Positions 1-6,005 of a stretch of DNA of 11,536 nt are shown here, piece by piece; position 1 is the first letter of the stretch; each line of letters starts with the position of its first letter. The notes under the pieces were generated by a model, which had not been told where the DNA came from, did no database searches, and saw only the letters and a program-made list of their open reading frames with translations. Source of the DNA: Candidatus Pacearchaeota archaeon (lineage in GTDB: Archaea; Nanoarchaeota; Nanoarchaeia; Pacearchaeales; GW2011-AR1); the NCBI GenBank assembly GCA_002686195.1, contig NZAS01000189.1, positions 1-11,536 on the forward strand. The letters are read 5' to 3'. The translations under genes were made by a program, and so were the position numbers.

Positions 1-2
1 AA

Positions 3-191
3 TATTCAAATCTAGGGGACATTGAAATGGAAGGCATTGTAAGAGACGCCTTCATTGAATTTAAAAAAGATATAGATAATGAGTATAAGGATGAAGATGG
101 TGAACTAAAGGATCCATACTATTCCATTGCTCAAAGATTCTTAATACAAAAATATGATTTCGACCCATACGAAGGCGAGTATAGTTTTTAG
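3..191 (+). CDS. C-terminal end of a small acidic hypothetical protein (5' truncated)
   Basis: An open frame enters from the left edge (first whole codon at base 3) and stops at TAG 189-191. The visible 62 residues are hydrophilic, rich in Asp/Glu and Tyr, with short pieces such as DAFIEFKKDID, DPYYSIAQRF and KYDFDPYEGEYSF at the end. An internal ATG at base 27 could be a start, but the frame stays open upstream and the window edge hides the true one. The next gene begins 3 nt after the stop, so the two are probably co-transcribed and translationally coupled. I recognise no family and propose no function. That it is coding rests on the open frame, the protein-like composition and the tight junction. 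Confidence 0.6.
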   Translation, partial: YSNLGDIEMEGIVRDAFIEFKKDIDNEYKDEDGELKDPYYSIAQRFLIQKYDFDPYEGEYSF

Positions 192-194
192 CCA

Positions 195-410
195 ATGTCT
201 AATTTAAAAATAAGCGAATCCATGAGACTATTTTTTGTAGAAAAACTAACTCATGAATTAAGAAATCCCTCCGGAGATTGGAGGGATTATCAAGATGCTG
301 TAGATAGGTGGGGCTTCTTAAATGATCTATCAAAGTCTAACCATCCATTTTTAAAACCAGAGGATATCCCTCCTTTTCCTGACGTGGATGATTACCCACT
401 TATCGATTAA
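195..410 (+). CDS. Small hypothetical protein, 71 aa
   Basis: A 71-residue soluble protein with no signal peptide or membrane segment. The N-terminal half looks helical (SMRLFFVEKLTHELRN, then DWRDYQDAVDRWGFLNDL); the tail is rich in Pro and Asp (PEDIPPFPDVDDYPLID). The ATG lies 3 nt after the preceding stop and lacks a good Shine-Dalgarno of its own; the nearest purine stretch (GAAGGCGAG) is about 20 nt upstream, so translation probably depends on ribosomes finishing the upstream gene. The stop TAA (408-410) overlaps the stop of the convergent minus-strand gene, so the two reading frames share bases 407-410. I recognise no family. Confidence 0.65.
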   Translation: MSNLKISESMRLFFVEKLTHELRNPSGDWRDYQDAVDRWGFLNDLSKSNHPFLKPEDIPPFPDVDDYPLID

Positions 411-1411
411 ATTCTATACGACCTTTTAAGGTCTGCTATTTCTGCTTTCTTCTGTGCAGACAAAAGTTGTCTTCTTTGACTTCTCTTCTTTCTGTCGCCT
501 ATTTGATTTGCTTTGCTATATAGGGTCTTATATTTACTATATATTTCTGCAAGTAATGGCTTCATTTCTCTTTGTGCATCACGACGAGCTTGCATTTTAT
601 GTTCTTGTTCTATATTTTTATCATACGACTCTTGAGTCCATCTTTTAGGGATCAACTGCTCTATCTCACTTGTAGCGAATCCTTCATTTGCAAGTTTTGT
701 CGCATATGCATCTTCAGATAGTGTGCCCTGCCTTAGTGTGGCATTCATTGCACGAACATAGTTCTTTTCGTCACTCGTTAGTACTGCAGATGTCTCTTGG
801 TAAAAACCAACTTTATTATTCCTCATAAATGTATCTATATTTGACATTTGAGTTGGATTCAGCCCTAATTCAGAAAGAAAATTATCCATAGATGCCTTGT
901 CTTTAATTGTATTTAATGAAGATAATATACTTCTTGTCTGTGGGACTGTAAGGATTGTATTAACATTCAAATCCCTCATGAAATTATCGTAATTTTTCTT
1001 TACAATCTCATGAACCCTTCTTCCATACCTGTCATTAAGGGCATTAAAATACTTAAGTCTTCCTGGTTTATTGTTGTCTGATATAAGCATCCATTCTGGC
1101 TTTACTGGAGCTTTTGGCTTTGGTTTTGGAGTCGCTTCTGGTTTTACTGGAGTTTTTGGTTTTGGAGTCGTAGGGGCTGGAGTTTGATCCTTCTTTTGAG
1201 TTATATTTTTTTGAGAGTTAATCCAGTCAAGTAATTGCCTATGAAATGTGTTTTTTTCTAATTGACTTATGCTAGAAGATGATATTCTGTACCATAAATC
1301 TGTAGCTGCTTTATTCTTGTCTGGACTGAGCCATGCAATATTAAACTCTGCTCTGCTTTTACCTTGAGCTGTTTTTGTTAATTTAAATGTAAAATCACCT
1401 ATTTTTGCCAT
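407..1411 (-). CDS. Basic hypothetical protein with Pro/Lys-rich linker, 334 aa
   Basis: Three parts are visible. Residues 1-70 form a small globular N-terminus (MAKIGDFTFKLTKTAQGKSRAEF...). Residues 77-106 are a Pro/Lys linker holding two copies of a TPKPK..PVKPE unit (82-92 and 94-106). Residues 107-334 are mainly helical, ending in a strongly basic Lys/Arg/Gln-rich segment (about 265-334) that may form a coiled coil or bind nucleic acid or an acidic partner. There is no signal peptide or transmembrane helix. The ATG at 1411 has AGGA about nine bases upstream. The gene diverges from the Ser/Pro-rich gene and ends tail-to-tail with the 71-aa gene, sharing four bases. A structural or DNA-binding phage protein would fit, but that is a guess; I recognise no family. 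Confidence 0.72.
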   Translation of the reverse strand: MAKIGDFTFKLTKTAQGKSRAEFNIAWLSPDKNKAATDLWYRISSSSISQLEKNTFHRQLLDWINSQKNITQKKDQTPAPTTPKPKTPVKPEATPKPKPKAPVKPEWMLISDNNKPGRLKYFNALNDRYGRRVHEIVKKNYDNFMRDLNVNTILTVPQTRSILSSLNTIKDKASMDNFLSELGLNPTQMSNIDTFMRNNKVGFYQETSAVLTSDEKNYVRAMNATLRQGTLSEDAYATKLANEGFATSEIEQLIPKRWTQESYDKNIEQEHKMQARRDAQREMKPLLAEIYSKYKTLYSKANQIGDRKKRSQRRQLLSAQKKAEIADLKRSYRI

Positions 1412-1514
1412 AATATAAATCCTGTTTATTTGATTGTTTTATCAATATATCGACGCTATTTACATCAAATAGCTATATATCTTTTCAATATTATTTTACT
1501 TCAACCTTCCAAAA

Positions 1515-1540
1515 AGATAACAATAACATATGTGTTATCT
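1515..1540 (+). promoter_or_regulatory. Leader hairpin with two competing pairings in the divergent gap 1412-1585
   Basis: The gap between the divergent genes at 1411 (-) and 1586 (+) should hold promoters for both. It contains AT boxes (ATATAT 1445-1450, TATATAT 1474-1480), but I could not find a convincing -35/-10 pair on either strand. What stands out is an inverted repeat: AGATAACA (1515-1522) pairs perfectly with TGTTATCT (1533-1540) around a 10-nt loop. A second copy of ATAACA (1523-1528) can instead pair with TGTTAT (1533-1538) around the tetraloop TATG, so the two foldings exclude each other. No T-tract follows, so it is not an ordinary terminator. It could be an mRNA leader structure or an operator for the 1586 gene. 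Confidence 0.4.
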
Positions 1541-1585
1541 GGATCAAAAACAGGTTAATCTCTTGAAAAAACGAAAAAAGATGAA

Positions 1586-3634
1586 ATGCCTTCACCAGAA
1601 TCAGAACAATCATCACTAGCGTCGCCAAGCAGCCCAGATCCAAGTGCGTCTCCAGAGTCTTCTCCGTCTCCATCGTCACCAGATCCATCACCGTCACCAA
1701 GTAGTCCAGATCCAGCAACGTCTCCATCGTCTTCTCCGTCTCCAAAAAGCAGCCCCGAATCTCCAAGTGAAGGAATATCTCCACTGTCTCCAAGTAGTAG
1801 CGCGTCAAGTATCTCTTCTCCACCTTCGTCTCCGTCACCGTCACCAAGTAGTCCAGATCCAGCAACGTCTCCATCGTCTCCATCGTCTCTGTCGTCACCG
1901 GATCCGTCACCGTCACCAAGTAGTCCATCAATATCTCCAAGCAGTTCATCGTCTTCAAGTAGTCCAAACCCAACGCCCAGCCCAGGCAGCTCAAGCCCAA
2001 TTCCATCTACAAGTAGTCCAGCATCAAGCTGCAGTACAAACCCAGAGGTAAGTAAATCTTCATCCCCAAGCAGTCCACCTCACGCATCGACATCTCTATC
2101 GTCTCCATCTTCATCAGCCAAGACTTCTCCATCGTCTCAACTTTCTCCAAGTAGCCCTGACCCTTCTTCTTCTTCTTCTTCTTCCGCAAGAACAGCTGTA
2201 TCGAGCAGTCTATCAGGCTCATCATCAAGTAGTCCAAGTGCCGGATCATCTTCTTCAAAATCATCGCCGTGCAGTACAGCCCATACGGACTCATCTTCAG
2301 GAGCTTCATCTGCTCCGAAAGGATCTCCTAGTTCTCCTGGCTCTCCATCGTCATCAGGAGTAACTTCAAGATCAAGCTCTCAATCAACATTTTCAACATC
2401 CGAATCAACACCAGTCAGCTCTCCCAGCTCTCCGTCTTATGATGGTGATGAAGAAATATCTATTACAAAAATTGTAACACCAGGAACTGGGTCAATAACA
2501 GTTCCAAAATATACGTATCAAGTAACTATTACAGCAGTTGGTGCAGGTGGAGGCGGGGGAATAGCTCACATCTCGAAGTATGGGACCGAATATGGTGGCG
2601 GCGGAGCCAGTGGATCTCAAATTATAAAGTCACTATCGATTGAGCCAAAAGATACAATAACATATGATGTTGGTGCTGGAGGGCAATTCAATGACGCGCT
2701 CTTCCCAGACGGAGAAGATACAACTTTTACATATAATGGAATCTCATATTCTGGATTCGGTGGTGGAGGTGGGCGAGACGGAAATTTAGGTGGAGGTAAA
2801 GGATCCGCAGTAGTGGCAAGTGATGGGGATGAGAATATAACTGGAGTAAGTGGAGCAGCAGGAGCCGTTGGAGGACTTGGTGGAGCATCTATTCATAGTG
2901 AGGGGTTTGGAGAAGCTGGAGATGGATCAACTTCAACTAGTTCTCAAAACAACACAGACGGAAACGATGGTGCAATTATTTTTGAATTTAAAAAATTAAT
3001 ACCAAACATAACAAGGATATCATCTGATAAAACTGTCATTACAGTAATAAAACCATCTGCGATGGTTGGGGGAAACAAGATCGCATTATCTGAAGATTCA
3101 GGTACAGGGAAGAACAGGATACAGGCATCCATTCTTGACAATTCAATATCACTATCTGACACTAGCACAAAACTAACACTTGGAGGTATGCCATTAACCT
3201 TAAAGCAAGCCAGCAATGGGAACTATGTATTACACGTCTATGCGATAAGCGATGAGACACCGACATATTCTCCAGATGTATTTGAAAGATCATCTGAAGC
3301 TGCAGTTTTTAAGGGAACAAATATAGATGTTTTTGTCGCAAATGACGGGAAAAAGATATTATCATTTGATAGGCTTCTAGATCAAGAAAATTTATCCGGA
3401 CTTAACAATTTAAGATCAAACGATCCTGTGAGGAATACAGTAATGTGGCTTGGAGTTCCTTTAATTGCAAATAATGACGATGTTCTTATTGTATCAACCT
3501 CAGATAGTTCTAACGTAGATGAATTTGTTACTACCTATTTTATGGGATCGCCATTTTTGGTAGCAAGACAGGGGTCAGACTACCTTCTTTGCTCTCTTTT
3601 CGACGATTCCAACTTAGATATACAGTCTCTTTAA
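1586..3634 (+). CDS. Ser/Pro-rich protein with Gly-rich domain, probable phage tail-fibre/adhesin-like protein, 682 aa
   Basis: Three regions. Residues 1-285 are low-complexity Ser/Pro (SPSSPDPSPSPSS-type repeats, Ser runs), certainly disordered and linker- or stalk-like. Residues about 300-468 form a Gly-rich beta domain opening with VTITAVGAGGGGGIA, with a middle strand (LSIEPKDTITYDVGAGG) and a closing GAIIFEFKK; this pattern of alternating strands and polyglycine loops is typical of Gly-rich domains in phage tail fibres and adhesins. Residues about 470-682 are a mixed, beta-leaning C-terminal domain I do not recognise. There is no signal peptide. An in-frame stop at 1556-1558 prevents a much longer start; ATG 1586 has only an A-rich upstream stretch (GAAAAAAG) and no clear Shine-Dalgarno. 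The Ser/Pro DNA is clearly more GC-rich and repetitive than its neighbours. Adhesin is inferred; another surface or virion decoration role is possible. Confidence 0.75.
   Translation: MPSPESEQSSLASPSSPDPSASPESSPSPSSPDPSPSPSSPDPATSPSSSPSPKSSPESPSEGISPLSPSSSASSISSPPSSPSPSPSSPDPATSPSSPSSLSSPDPSPSPSSPSISPSSSSSSSSPNPTPSPGSSSPIPSTSSPASSCSTNPEVSKSSSPSSPPHASTSLSSPSSSAKTSPSSQLSPSSPDPSSSSSSSARTAVSSSLSGSSSSSPSAGSSSSKSSPCSTAHTDSSSGASSAPKGSPSSPGSPSSSGVTSRSSSQSTFSTSESTPVSSPSSPSYDGDEEISITKIVTPGTGSITVPKYTYQVTITAVGAGGGGGIAHISKYGTEYGGGGASGSQIIKSLSIEPKDTITYDVGAGGQFNDALFPDGEDTTFTYNGISYSGFGGGGGRDGNLGGGKGSAVVASDGDENITGVSGAAGAVGGLGGASIHSEGFGEAGDGSTSTSSQNNTDGNDGAIIFEFKKLIPNITRISSDKTVITVIKPSAMVGGNKIALSEDSGTGKNRIQASILDNSISLSDTSTKLTLGGMPLTLKQASNGNYVLHVYAISDETPTYSPDVFERSSEAAVFKGTNIDVFVANDGKKILSFDRLLDQENLSGLNNLRSNDPVRNTVMWLGVPLIANNDDVLIVSTSDSSNVDEFVTTYFMGSPFLVARQGSDYLLCSLFDDSNLDIQSL
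1688..1927 (+). repeat. 45-bp perfect direct repeat plus a degenerate third copy inside the Ser/Pro region
   Basis: Bases 1688-1732 recur exactly at 1835-1879, 147 bp later; the shared core begins TCACCGTCACCAAGTAGTCC. A shorter 21-base match to the left part lies at 1907-1927. The 147-bp spacing is a multiple of three, so both copies are read in the same frame and encode the same SPSSPDPATSPS-type peptide. Perfect identity over 45 bp, when many synonymous Ser codons were available, points to recent duplication or recombination rather than selection on protein alone. Confidence 0.85.
2164..2184 (+). repeat. Trinucleotide microsatellite (TTC)7 encoding a Ser run
   Basis: Seven uninterrupted TTC units, read in frame as TCT codons within a run of seven serines (preceded by Asp-Pro, followed by Ala-Arg). 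Replication slippage here would add or remove whole serines without breaking the frame, so it could change linker length between isolates. Confidence 0.85.
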
Positions 3635-3662
3635 GAGATTTGAGTGAAAAATAATGAAAACA

Positions 3663-3691
3663 TTGCTTTTTCCCTTGTTTTGAGATAGAAT
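3663..3691 (+). promoter_or_regulatory. Probable sigma70-like promoter for the 80-aa membrane protein gene
   Basis: TTGCTT (3663-3668) is followed after 17 bp by TAGAAT (3686-3691), which matches the TATAAT consensus at five of six positions; the -35 matches only in TTG. It lies in the 99-bp gap after the candidate adhesin gene, about 43 bp before the ATG, and an AAGGAGA ribosome site (3721-3727) follows. The upstream gene ends with a short TCTCTT-AAGAGA inverted repeat around its stop, not a strong terminator, so read-through from upstream is also possible. Confidence 0.4.
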
Positions 3692-3733
3692 ATAAAAGTT
3701 CATTATTTTCAATCAAAAAAAAGGAGAAATTAA

Positions 3734-3976
3734 ATGACAAAAGTTTTCGAAAACGTAAAAAGTTTTATGGTTGGACTTCTAGACCTGTCTCTGCTATTTA
3801 TCGCCATCGGTGTGGTATGGCAGATTCTTTTTGGAGCAGACAATTCATGGTACTTCGGTCATGTTACCGAAAATATGATGAACTTGGTGAATAGTTTTGG
3901 AGCTCAAGGAGTTGCAGGAGTTATCGCAATGCTAATCTTCTTATACATCTTTGCTAAATCATCAGATAAGGCATGA
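3734..3976 (+). CDS. Small membrane protein with two transmembrane helices, 80 aa
   Basis: Two hydrophobic helices are clear: residues about 11-33 (MVGLLDLSLLFIAIGVVWQILF) and about 57-74 (AQGVAGVIAMLIFLYIF). They are joined by a polar loop with Trp, Tyr and His (GADNSWYFGHVTENMMN), with a short Lys-containing N-terminus and a KSSDKA tail. The ATG follows a strong Shine-Dalgarno (AAGGAGA, 6 nt spacing). A candidate promoter sits upstream and a perfect terminator starts 28 nt after the stop, so this looks like an independent and probably highly expressed single-gene unit. Size and topology would suit a holin-like, virion-membrane or host-membrane-modifying protein, but I recognise no family, and no endolysin gene lies beside it to support a holin. 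Confidence 0.8.
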   Translation: MTKVFENVKSFMVGLLDLSLLFIAIGVVWQILFGADNSWYFGHVTENMMNLVNSFGAQGVAGVIAMLIFLYIFAKSSDKA

Positions 3977-4004
3977 CCTAACTCTAACTTTTAAATTAGT
4001 TCAA

Positions 4005-4036
4005 TTAAAAAAGACGGAGCAATCCGTCTTTTTTAA
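4005..4036. terminator. Perfect rho-independent terminator, probably bidirectional
   Basis: A 14-bp perfect inverted repeat (TTAAAAAAGACGGA at 4005-4018, TCCGTCTTTTTTAA at 4023-4036) encloses the tetraloop GCAA, a stable GNRA type. The stem has a GC-containing core and ends in A/T runs, so either strand yields hairpin plus U-tract. It sits between the convergent 80-aa gene (+, stop 3976) and the methyltransferase gene (-, stop 4056) and would serve both. Confidence 0.92.
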
Positions 4037-4055
4037 TACATTCATCGAAACATTT

Positions 4056-4640
4056 TTAAGTTCTAGTCCAACACGCTTGCTTTGTGCTATTATTCTGGTA
4101 TTTCTTTAAAATATCTATCCTCTCTTTATTGTCATTTGCTGTCCAGATATCATGAAATGCCAAATCATAATGTGCCTCTCCCATATCGTATTTTCTAGCG
4201 TCCGCACAGGTAATTTTTAATCGACCGTCAGATGTGTACTGTTTATAAAATGGTCCAATAAGATCTATCAAAGATTTACTAATTTCTACTACATTTAACA
4301 TTTTAATATTTTTATAACTAAGAATTACCGGGATCATCGTACCAAGCCCGAGCCCAGACATGTGAACATTATTTAGATCATTTCCACATTCTGTTAATTC
4401 AGTTAGAAACTTGCGATACCCATTATAATGCCCATCCGTCATTATTACACTTCCAGGAAATGCCTTACAAGAAAGTGTGTTTTGCATGAATCCATCATAA
4501 TGAGGTTTAGAGTAAACTTCCCATTCATGGTTCTCGCAGCTGGGAAGTCCAGTAGAAATTCTTCTATGAACATTCATGTCAAATGACTCTACTGTAGATG
4601 TATTGTCAAAAACTTTTTTAACGACACTCTTACCGTCCAC
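4056..4640 (-). CDS. Spermidine-synthase-like SAM-dependent methyltransferase
   Basis: Class I methyltransferase motifs appear in order. Numbering residues from the upstream ATG at 4751: a PGSVIMTDG strand before the fold (99-107), motif I MSGLGLGTMIP (131-141), the acidic ribose-binding strand LNVVEIS (152-158), motif III ITCADARKY (180-188), motif IV YDLAFHDIW (195-203), and a CWTR ending. This resembles the spermidine-synthase-type methyltransferase-fold proteins common in tailed phages (GLGLG..., VVEK/S, HDIW). The substrate is unknown; methylation of DNA, protein or a small molecule, or polyamine synthesis, are all possible. The start is uncertain: the frame is open back to 4751, but that overlaps the upstream gene by 104 nt. 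GTG 4640, 7 nt after the upstream stop, is used here; ATG 4577 and ATG 4709 are alternatives, none with a good Shine-Dalgarno. The bidirectional terminator follows. Confidence 0.75.
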   Translation of the reverse strand: MDGKSVVKKVFDNTSTVESFDMNVHRRISTGLPSCENHEWEVYSKPHYDGFMQNTLSCKAFPGSVIMTDGHYNGYRKFLTELTECGNDLNNVHMSGLGLGTMIPVILSYKNIKMLNVVEISKSLIDLIGPFYKQYTSDGRLKITCADARKYDMGEAHYDLAFHDIWTANDNKERIDILKKYQNNSTKQACWTRT

Positions 4641-4647
4641 AGCTAAA

Positions 4648-4992
4648 TTACACCCAATTTCCTGTTCCAGACAAATACTTACATCTAAAGTGAGAATGTT
4701 TATCCTCATCAAACCATGTGTATGCAACATCCTTAACAAGCCTACGAACACTTGATCTTGTTAAGAACGTGGATCCTGGGTCTACAAACCCATCAACTTC
4801 GCCCCAATATTGCCACCCAATATTATCAGCACAATTTGGATTAGGCATCAGTTGACTCTTCATTATGTTTAAACTCCACGCTTCATTGGTTGAGCTAAAA
4901 GAAAAGGGTTTTTCACCAATGGTCCCCCTAGCCTCATATGGACAATGATTGCTCATCCATTTAATTTTTACTTTTGCTTCATTATCTTGCAT
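4648..4992 (-). CDS. Hypothetical protein, 114 aa, upstream of the methyltransferase
   Basis: A soluble protein rich in Trp, Cys and aromatic residues, with pieces such as WMSNHCPYEARGTIGEKPF, WSLNIM, YWGEVDGF and SSVRRLVKDVAYTWFDEDK. It has no membrane segment or signal peptide. The ATG at 4992 is preceded by TAGGAG with good spacing; upstream is an AT-alternating stretch (5009-5018) that may form part of a promoter, placed after the tRNA terminator. It forms a two-gene unit with the methyltransferase, and this pairing suggests a related job, for example substrate presentation, but that is inference. I considered whether the two are one frameshifted gene and think not: this protein looks complete and the methyltransferase fold is complete without it. 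Confidence 0.7.
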   Translation of the reverse strand: MQDNEAKVKIKWMSNHCPYEARGTIGEKPFSFSSTNEAWSLNIMKSQLMPNPNCADNIGWQYWGEVDGFVDPGSTFLTRSSVRRLVKDVAYTWFDEDKHSHFRCKYLSGTGNWV

Positions 4993-5040
4993 CTATTATT
5001 CTCCTATGATATATATATTTACTGTAGGAGAAATAAAACA

Positions 5041-5077
5041 CAAAAAAGAGGCTTTCTCTTCTTTGTGAGATACCTCT
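5041..5077 (-). terminator. Imperfect rho-independent terminator after the tRNA
   Basis: On the minus strand AGAGG (5077-5073) pairs with CCTCT (5051-5047), with an inner TCTC/GAGA pairing inside the loop, followed directly by a T-tract (TTTTTTG, 5047-5041). It starts about 17 nt after the tRNA 3' end, so it likely ends the tRNA transcript and separates it from the 114-aa gene. The stem is interrupted and weaker than the one at 4005-4036. Confidence 0.6.
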
Positions 5078-5093
5078 CTCGTCCGTAATCGAA

Positions 5094-5166
5094 TCCTCCC
5101 GCCTGGATTCGAACCAGGGACCTTAAAATTATGAGTTTTCTGCTCTAACCGCTGAGCTACGAGAGG
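5094..5166 (-). tRNA. tRNA with anticodon CAU (elongator Met, or Ile2 if modified), no encoded CCA
   Basis: A full 73-nt cloverleaf reads on the minus strand: acceptor CCTCTCG/CGGGAGG (7 pairs, one U-G), D arm GCTC/GAGC with loop AGCGGTTA, anticodon arm GAAAA-CTCATAA-TTTTA (four A-U pairs and a G-A mismatch at 27-43), 5-nt variable loop, T arm CCTGG-TTCGAAT-CCAGG, discriminator A. The anticodon is CAU. It is not an initiator: bases 1-72 are paired C-G and the anticodon stem lacks the three G-C pairs. Whether it is Met or lysidine-modified Ile2 cannot be settled by eye. The genome continues ATTCG after the acceptor, so CCA must be added after transcription; a CCA-adding enzyme gene lies at 10402 in this window. 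Confidence 0.95.
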
Positions 5167-5222
5167 ATTAAAAAAGGGGGGAGTAATTATTTAAGAAATA
5201 TCGTACTGCCATCTATTGACGA

Positions 5223-5252
5223 AGTATACTCTAGTCTTCCGAAAATAGTTAA
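5223..5252 (-). promoter_or_regulatory. Candidate promoter for the tRNA
   Basis: In the 99-bp gap between the 117-aa gene (stop at 5266) and the tRNA (5' end 5166), the minus strand reads TTAACT (5252-5247), 18 bp, then TATACT (5228-5223), which differs from TATAAT at one position. Initiation would fall roughly 45-50 nt before the tRNA 5' end. The -35 is weak, and no strong terminator separates the upstream gene, so the tRNA may also be read through from upstream. Confidence 0.3.
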
Positions 5253-5265
5253 GAAAAAACTTTAC

Positions 5266-5619
5266 TTAGCTTAATCCTTTAAACGCACTTTTTATTTGCT
5301 CTTTAAGTTTCTTTTCTAGCCTGAGACGGAAAGTTCCCTCTGCCATCTCTGCCTCATCTTCTGTGTCAAATGTCTCTATATTCAAATAAACACCATCCAC
5401 TATGCAATACAGATCGAATCCAAACAAATCTTCATCATTAAAGTCTTCGCCTGGGAATATCTCAGCAAGTTCTCCTCGATCCTCTATGTATGTTTTGAAT
5501 ATTGGCACACAGTCTTTAAATAAATTACTTTTCTCTCTTTCGTCTTCTTCGTCCATTGCAAACATTAAAAAGTCAGCATCGGACGCTTTTAGAAAATCAA
5601 ACGATTCACTCTCTTTCAT
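5266..5619 (-). CDS. Acidic hypothetical protein, 117 aa
   Basis: A strongly acidic soluble protein (MDEEDEREK, PGEDFNDEDLFGFD, TFDTEDEAEMAEGTF) with a short basic C-terminal helix (RLRLEKKLKEQIKSAFKGL). The middle reads like a small alpha/beta fold with alternating strands (FGFDLYCIVDGVYLNIETF). The ATG at 5619 follows AAGGAG with 8 nt spacing, a strong ribosome site. It lies 59 bp after the 107-aa gene; that gap holds an inverted repeat ACATA-ATC-TATGT (5645-5657), a possible small operator. High acidity is common in phage proteins that mimic DNA or bind host regulators, but it proves nothing here. I recognise no family. Confidence 0.72.
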   Translation of the reverse strand: MKESESFDFLKASDADFLMFAMDEEDEREKSNLFKDCVPIFKTYIEDRGELAEIFPGEDFNDEDLFGFDLYCIVDGVYLNIETFDTEDEAEMAEGTFRLRLEKKLKEQIKSAFKGLS

Positions 5620-5678
5620 TTTGTGGTCTCCTTTTTACATTGACACATAATCTATGTTAGATGTAAAAATACACTTTT

Positions 5679-6002
5679 TCACCTCTGCGGACCATTGCTG
5701 ACCACTTTTAGATTTATTGTCCCGGTTTTTTCATCAAGAGAACTCACCAAATTACTTAATATTTCATTTTCTAAATATAGTTTTTTAAGTTCTGGAATTT
5801 TTTCTTCTGGATTTTTAAGAGAAGAAGCGTCACTCTTTTTTATCATAAATTCAATTTTTCTATCGCGAACAATTTCACGCAACATATCCTGAATGTTATT
5901 TATCAAAGCATGTCCCTCTCTGTTGTTTTTTATATTGAACGCTGGAATATCGTGATCTAAATCTGCCATCAAAGACATTTCAATTCTTGTTTTTTTTGAC
6001 AT
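5679..6002 (-). CDS. Hypothetical protein, 107 aa, co-transcribed with guaC
   Basis: A soluble charged protein. Residues 30-55 look like an amphipathic helix (ALINNIQDMLREIVRDRKIEF); a Lys/Glu helix follows (NPEEKIPELKKLYLENEIL), then a strand-like end (TGTINLKVVSNGPQR). There is no membrane segment or signal peptide. The ATG at 6002 lies 3 nt after the guaC stop, with only GAAGA near it, so expression probably depends on translation of guaC. The overlapping plus-strand frame (5695-5892) is rejected because this one continues the operon. A regulatory or accessory role with GMP reductase is possible, but nothing in the sequence shows it. Confidence 0.68.
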   Translation of the reverse strand: MSKKTRIEMSLMADLDHDIPAFNIKNNREGHALINNIQDMLREIVRDRKIEFMIKKSDASSLKNPEEKIPELKKLYLENEILSNLVSSLDEKTGTINLKVVSNGPQR

Positions 6003-6005
6003 ATA

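Noticed and set aside
454..648. Plus-strand hydrophobic 64-aa frame
   Set aside because: It is antisense to the basic C-terminal coil of the 334-aa gene; the Phe/Leu richness is the complement of Lys/Glu codons, and there is no ribosome site.
1688..1927. CRISPR-like array
   Set aside because: There are only two perfect repeats and one fragment, with protein-coding spacers of unsuitable length and no cas genes; they encode Ser/Pro repeats in frame.
1491..2309. Minus-strand open frames (1491-2006 and 2007-2309) and a plus-strand frame (1644-2051) over the Ser/Pro region
   Set aside because: They are shadows of the repetitive Ser/Pro codons: Thr/Glu/Leu/Asp or Arg/His/Gln repeats, no ribosome sites, and they break at repeat boundaries.
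2944..3740. Minus-strand frames at 2944-3216 and 3540-3740
   Set aside because: They are antisense to the adhesin C-terminus and the promoter gap, have no start signals, and the opposing gene has far better coding character.
4648..4751. A frameshift joining the 114-aa protein to the methyltransferase
   Set aside because: Both products look complete, no slippery heptamer was evident in the overlap, and the methyltransferase motifs all lie downstream of the first stop. It is kept only as a remote possibility.
5094..5166. The tRNA as an initiator tRNA-fMet or as an integration site (att)
   Set aside because: Bases 1 and 72 are paired and the anticodon stem lacks G-C pairs, which excludes an initiator. 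No duplicated tRNA 3' fragment or integrase gene is present to support an att site.
5402..5892. Plus-strand frames at 5402-5650 and 5695-5892
   Set aside because: They are antisense to minus-strand genes that have ribosome sites or operon junctions, and Ser/Leu/Phe composition is typical of shadow frames in AT-rich DNA.
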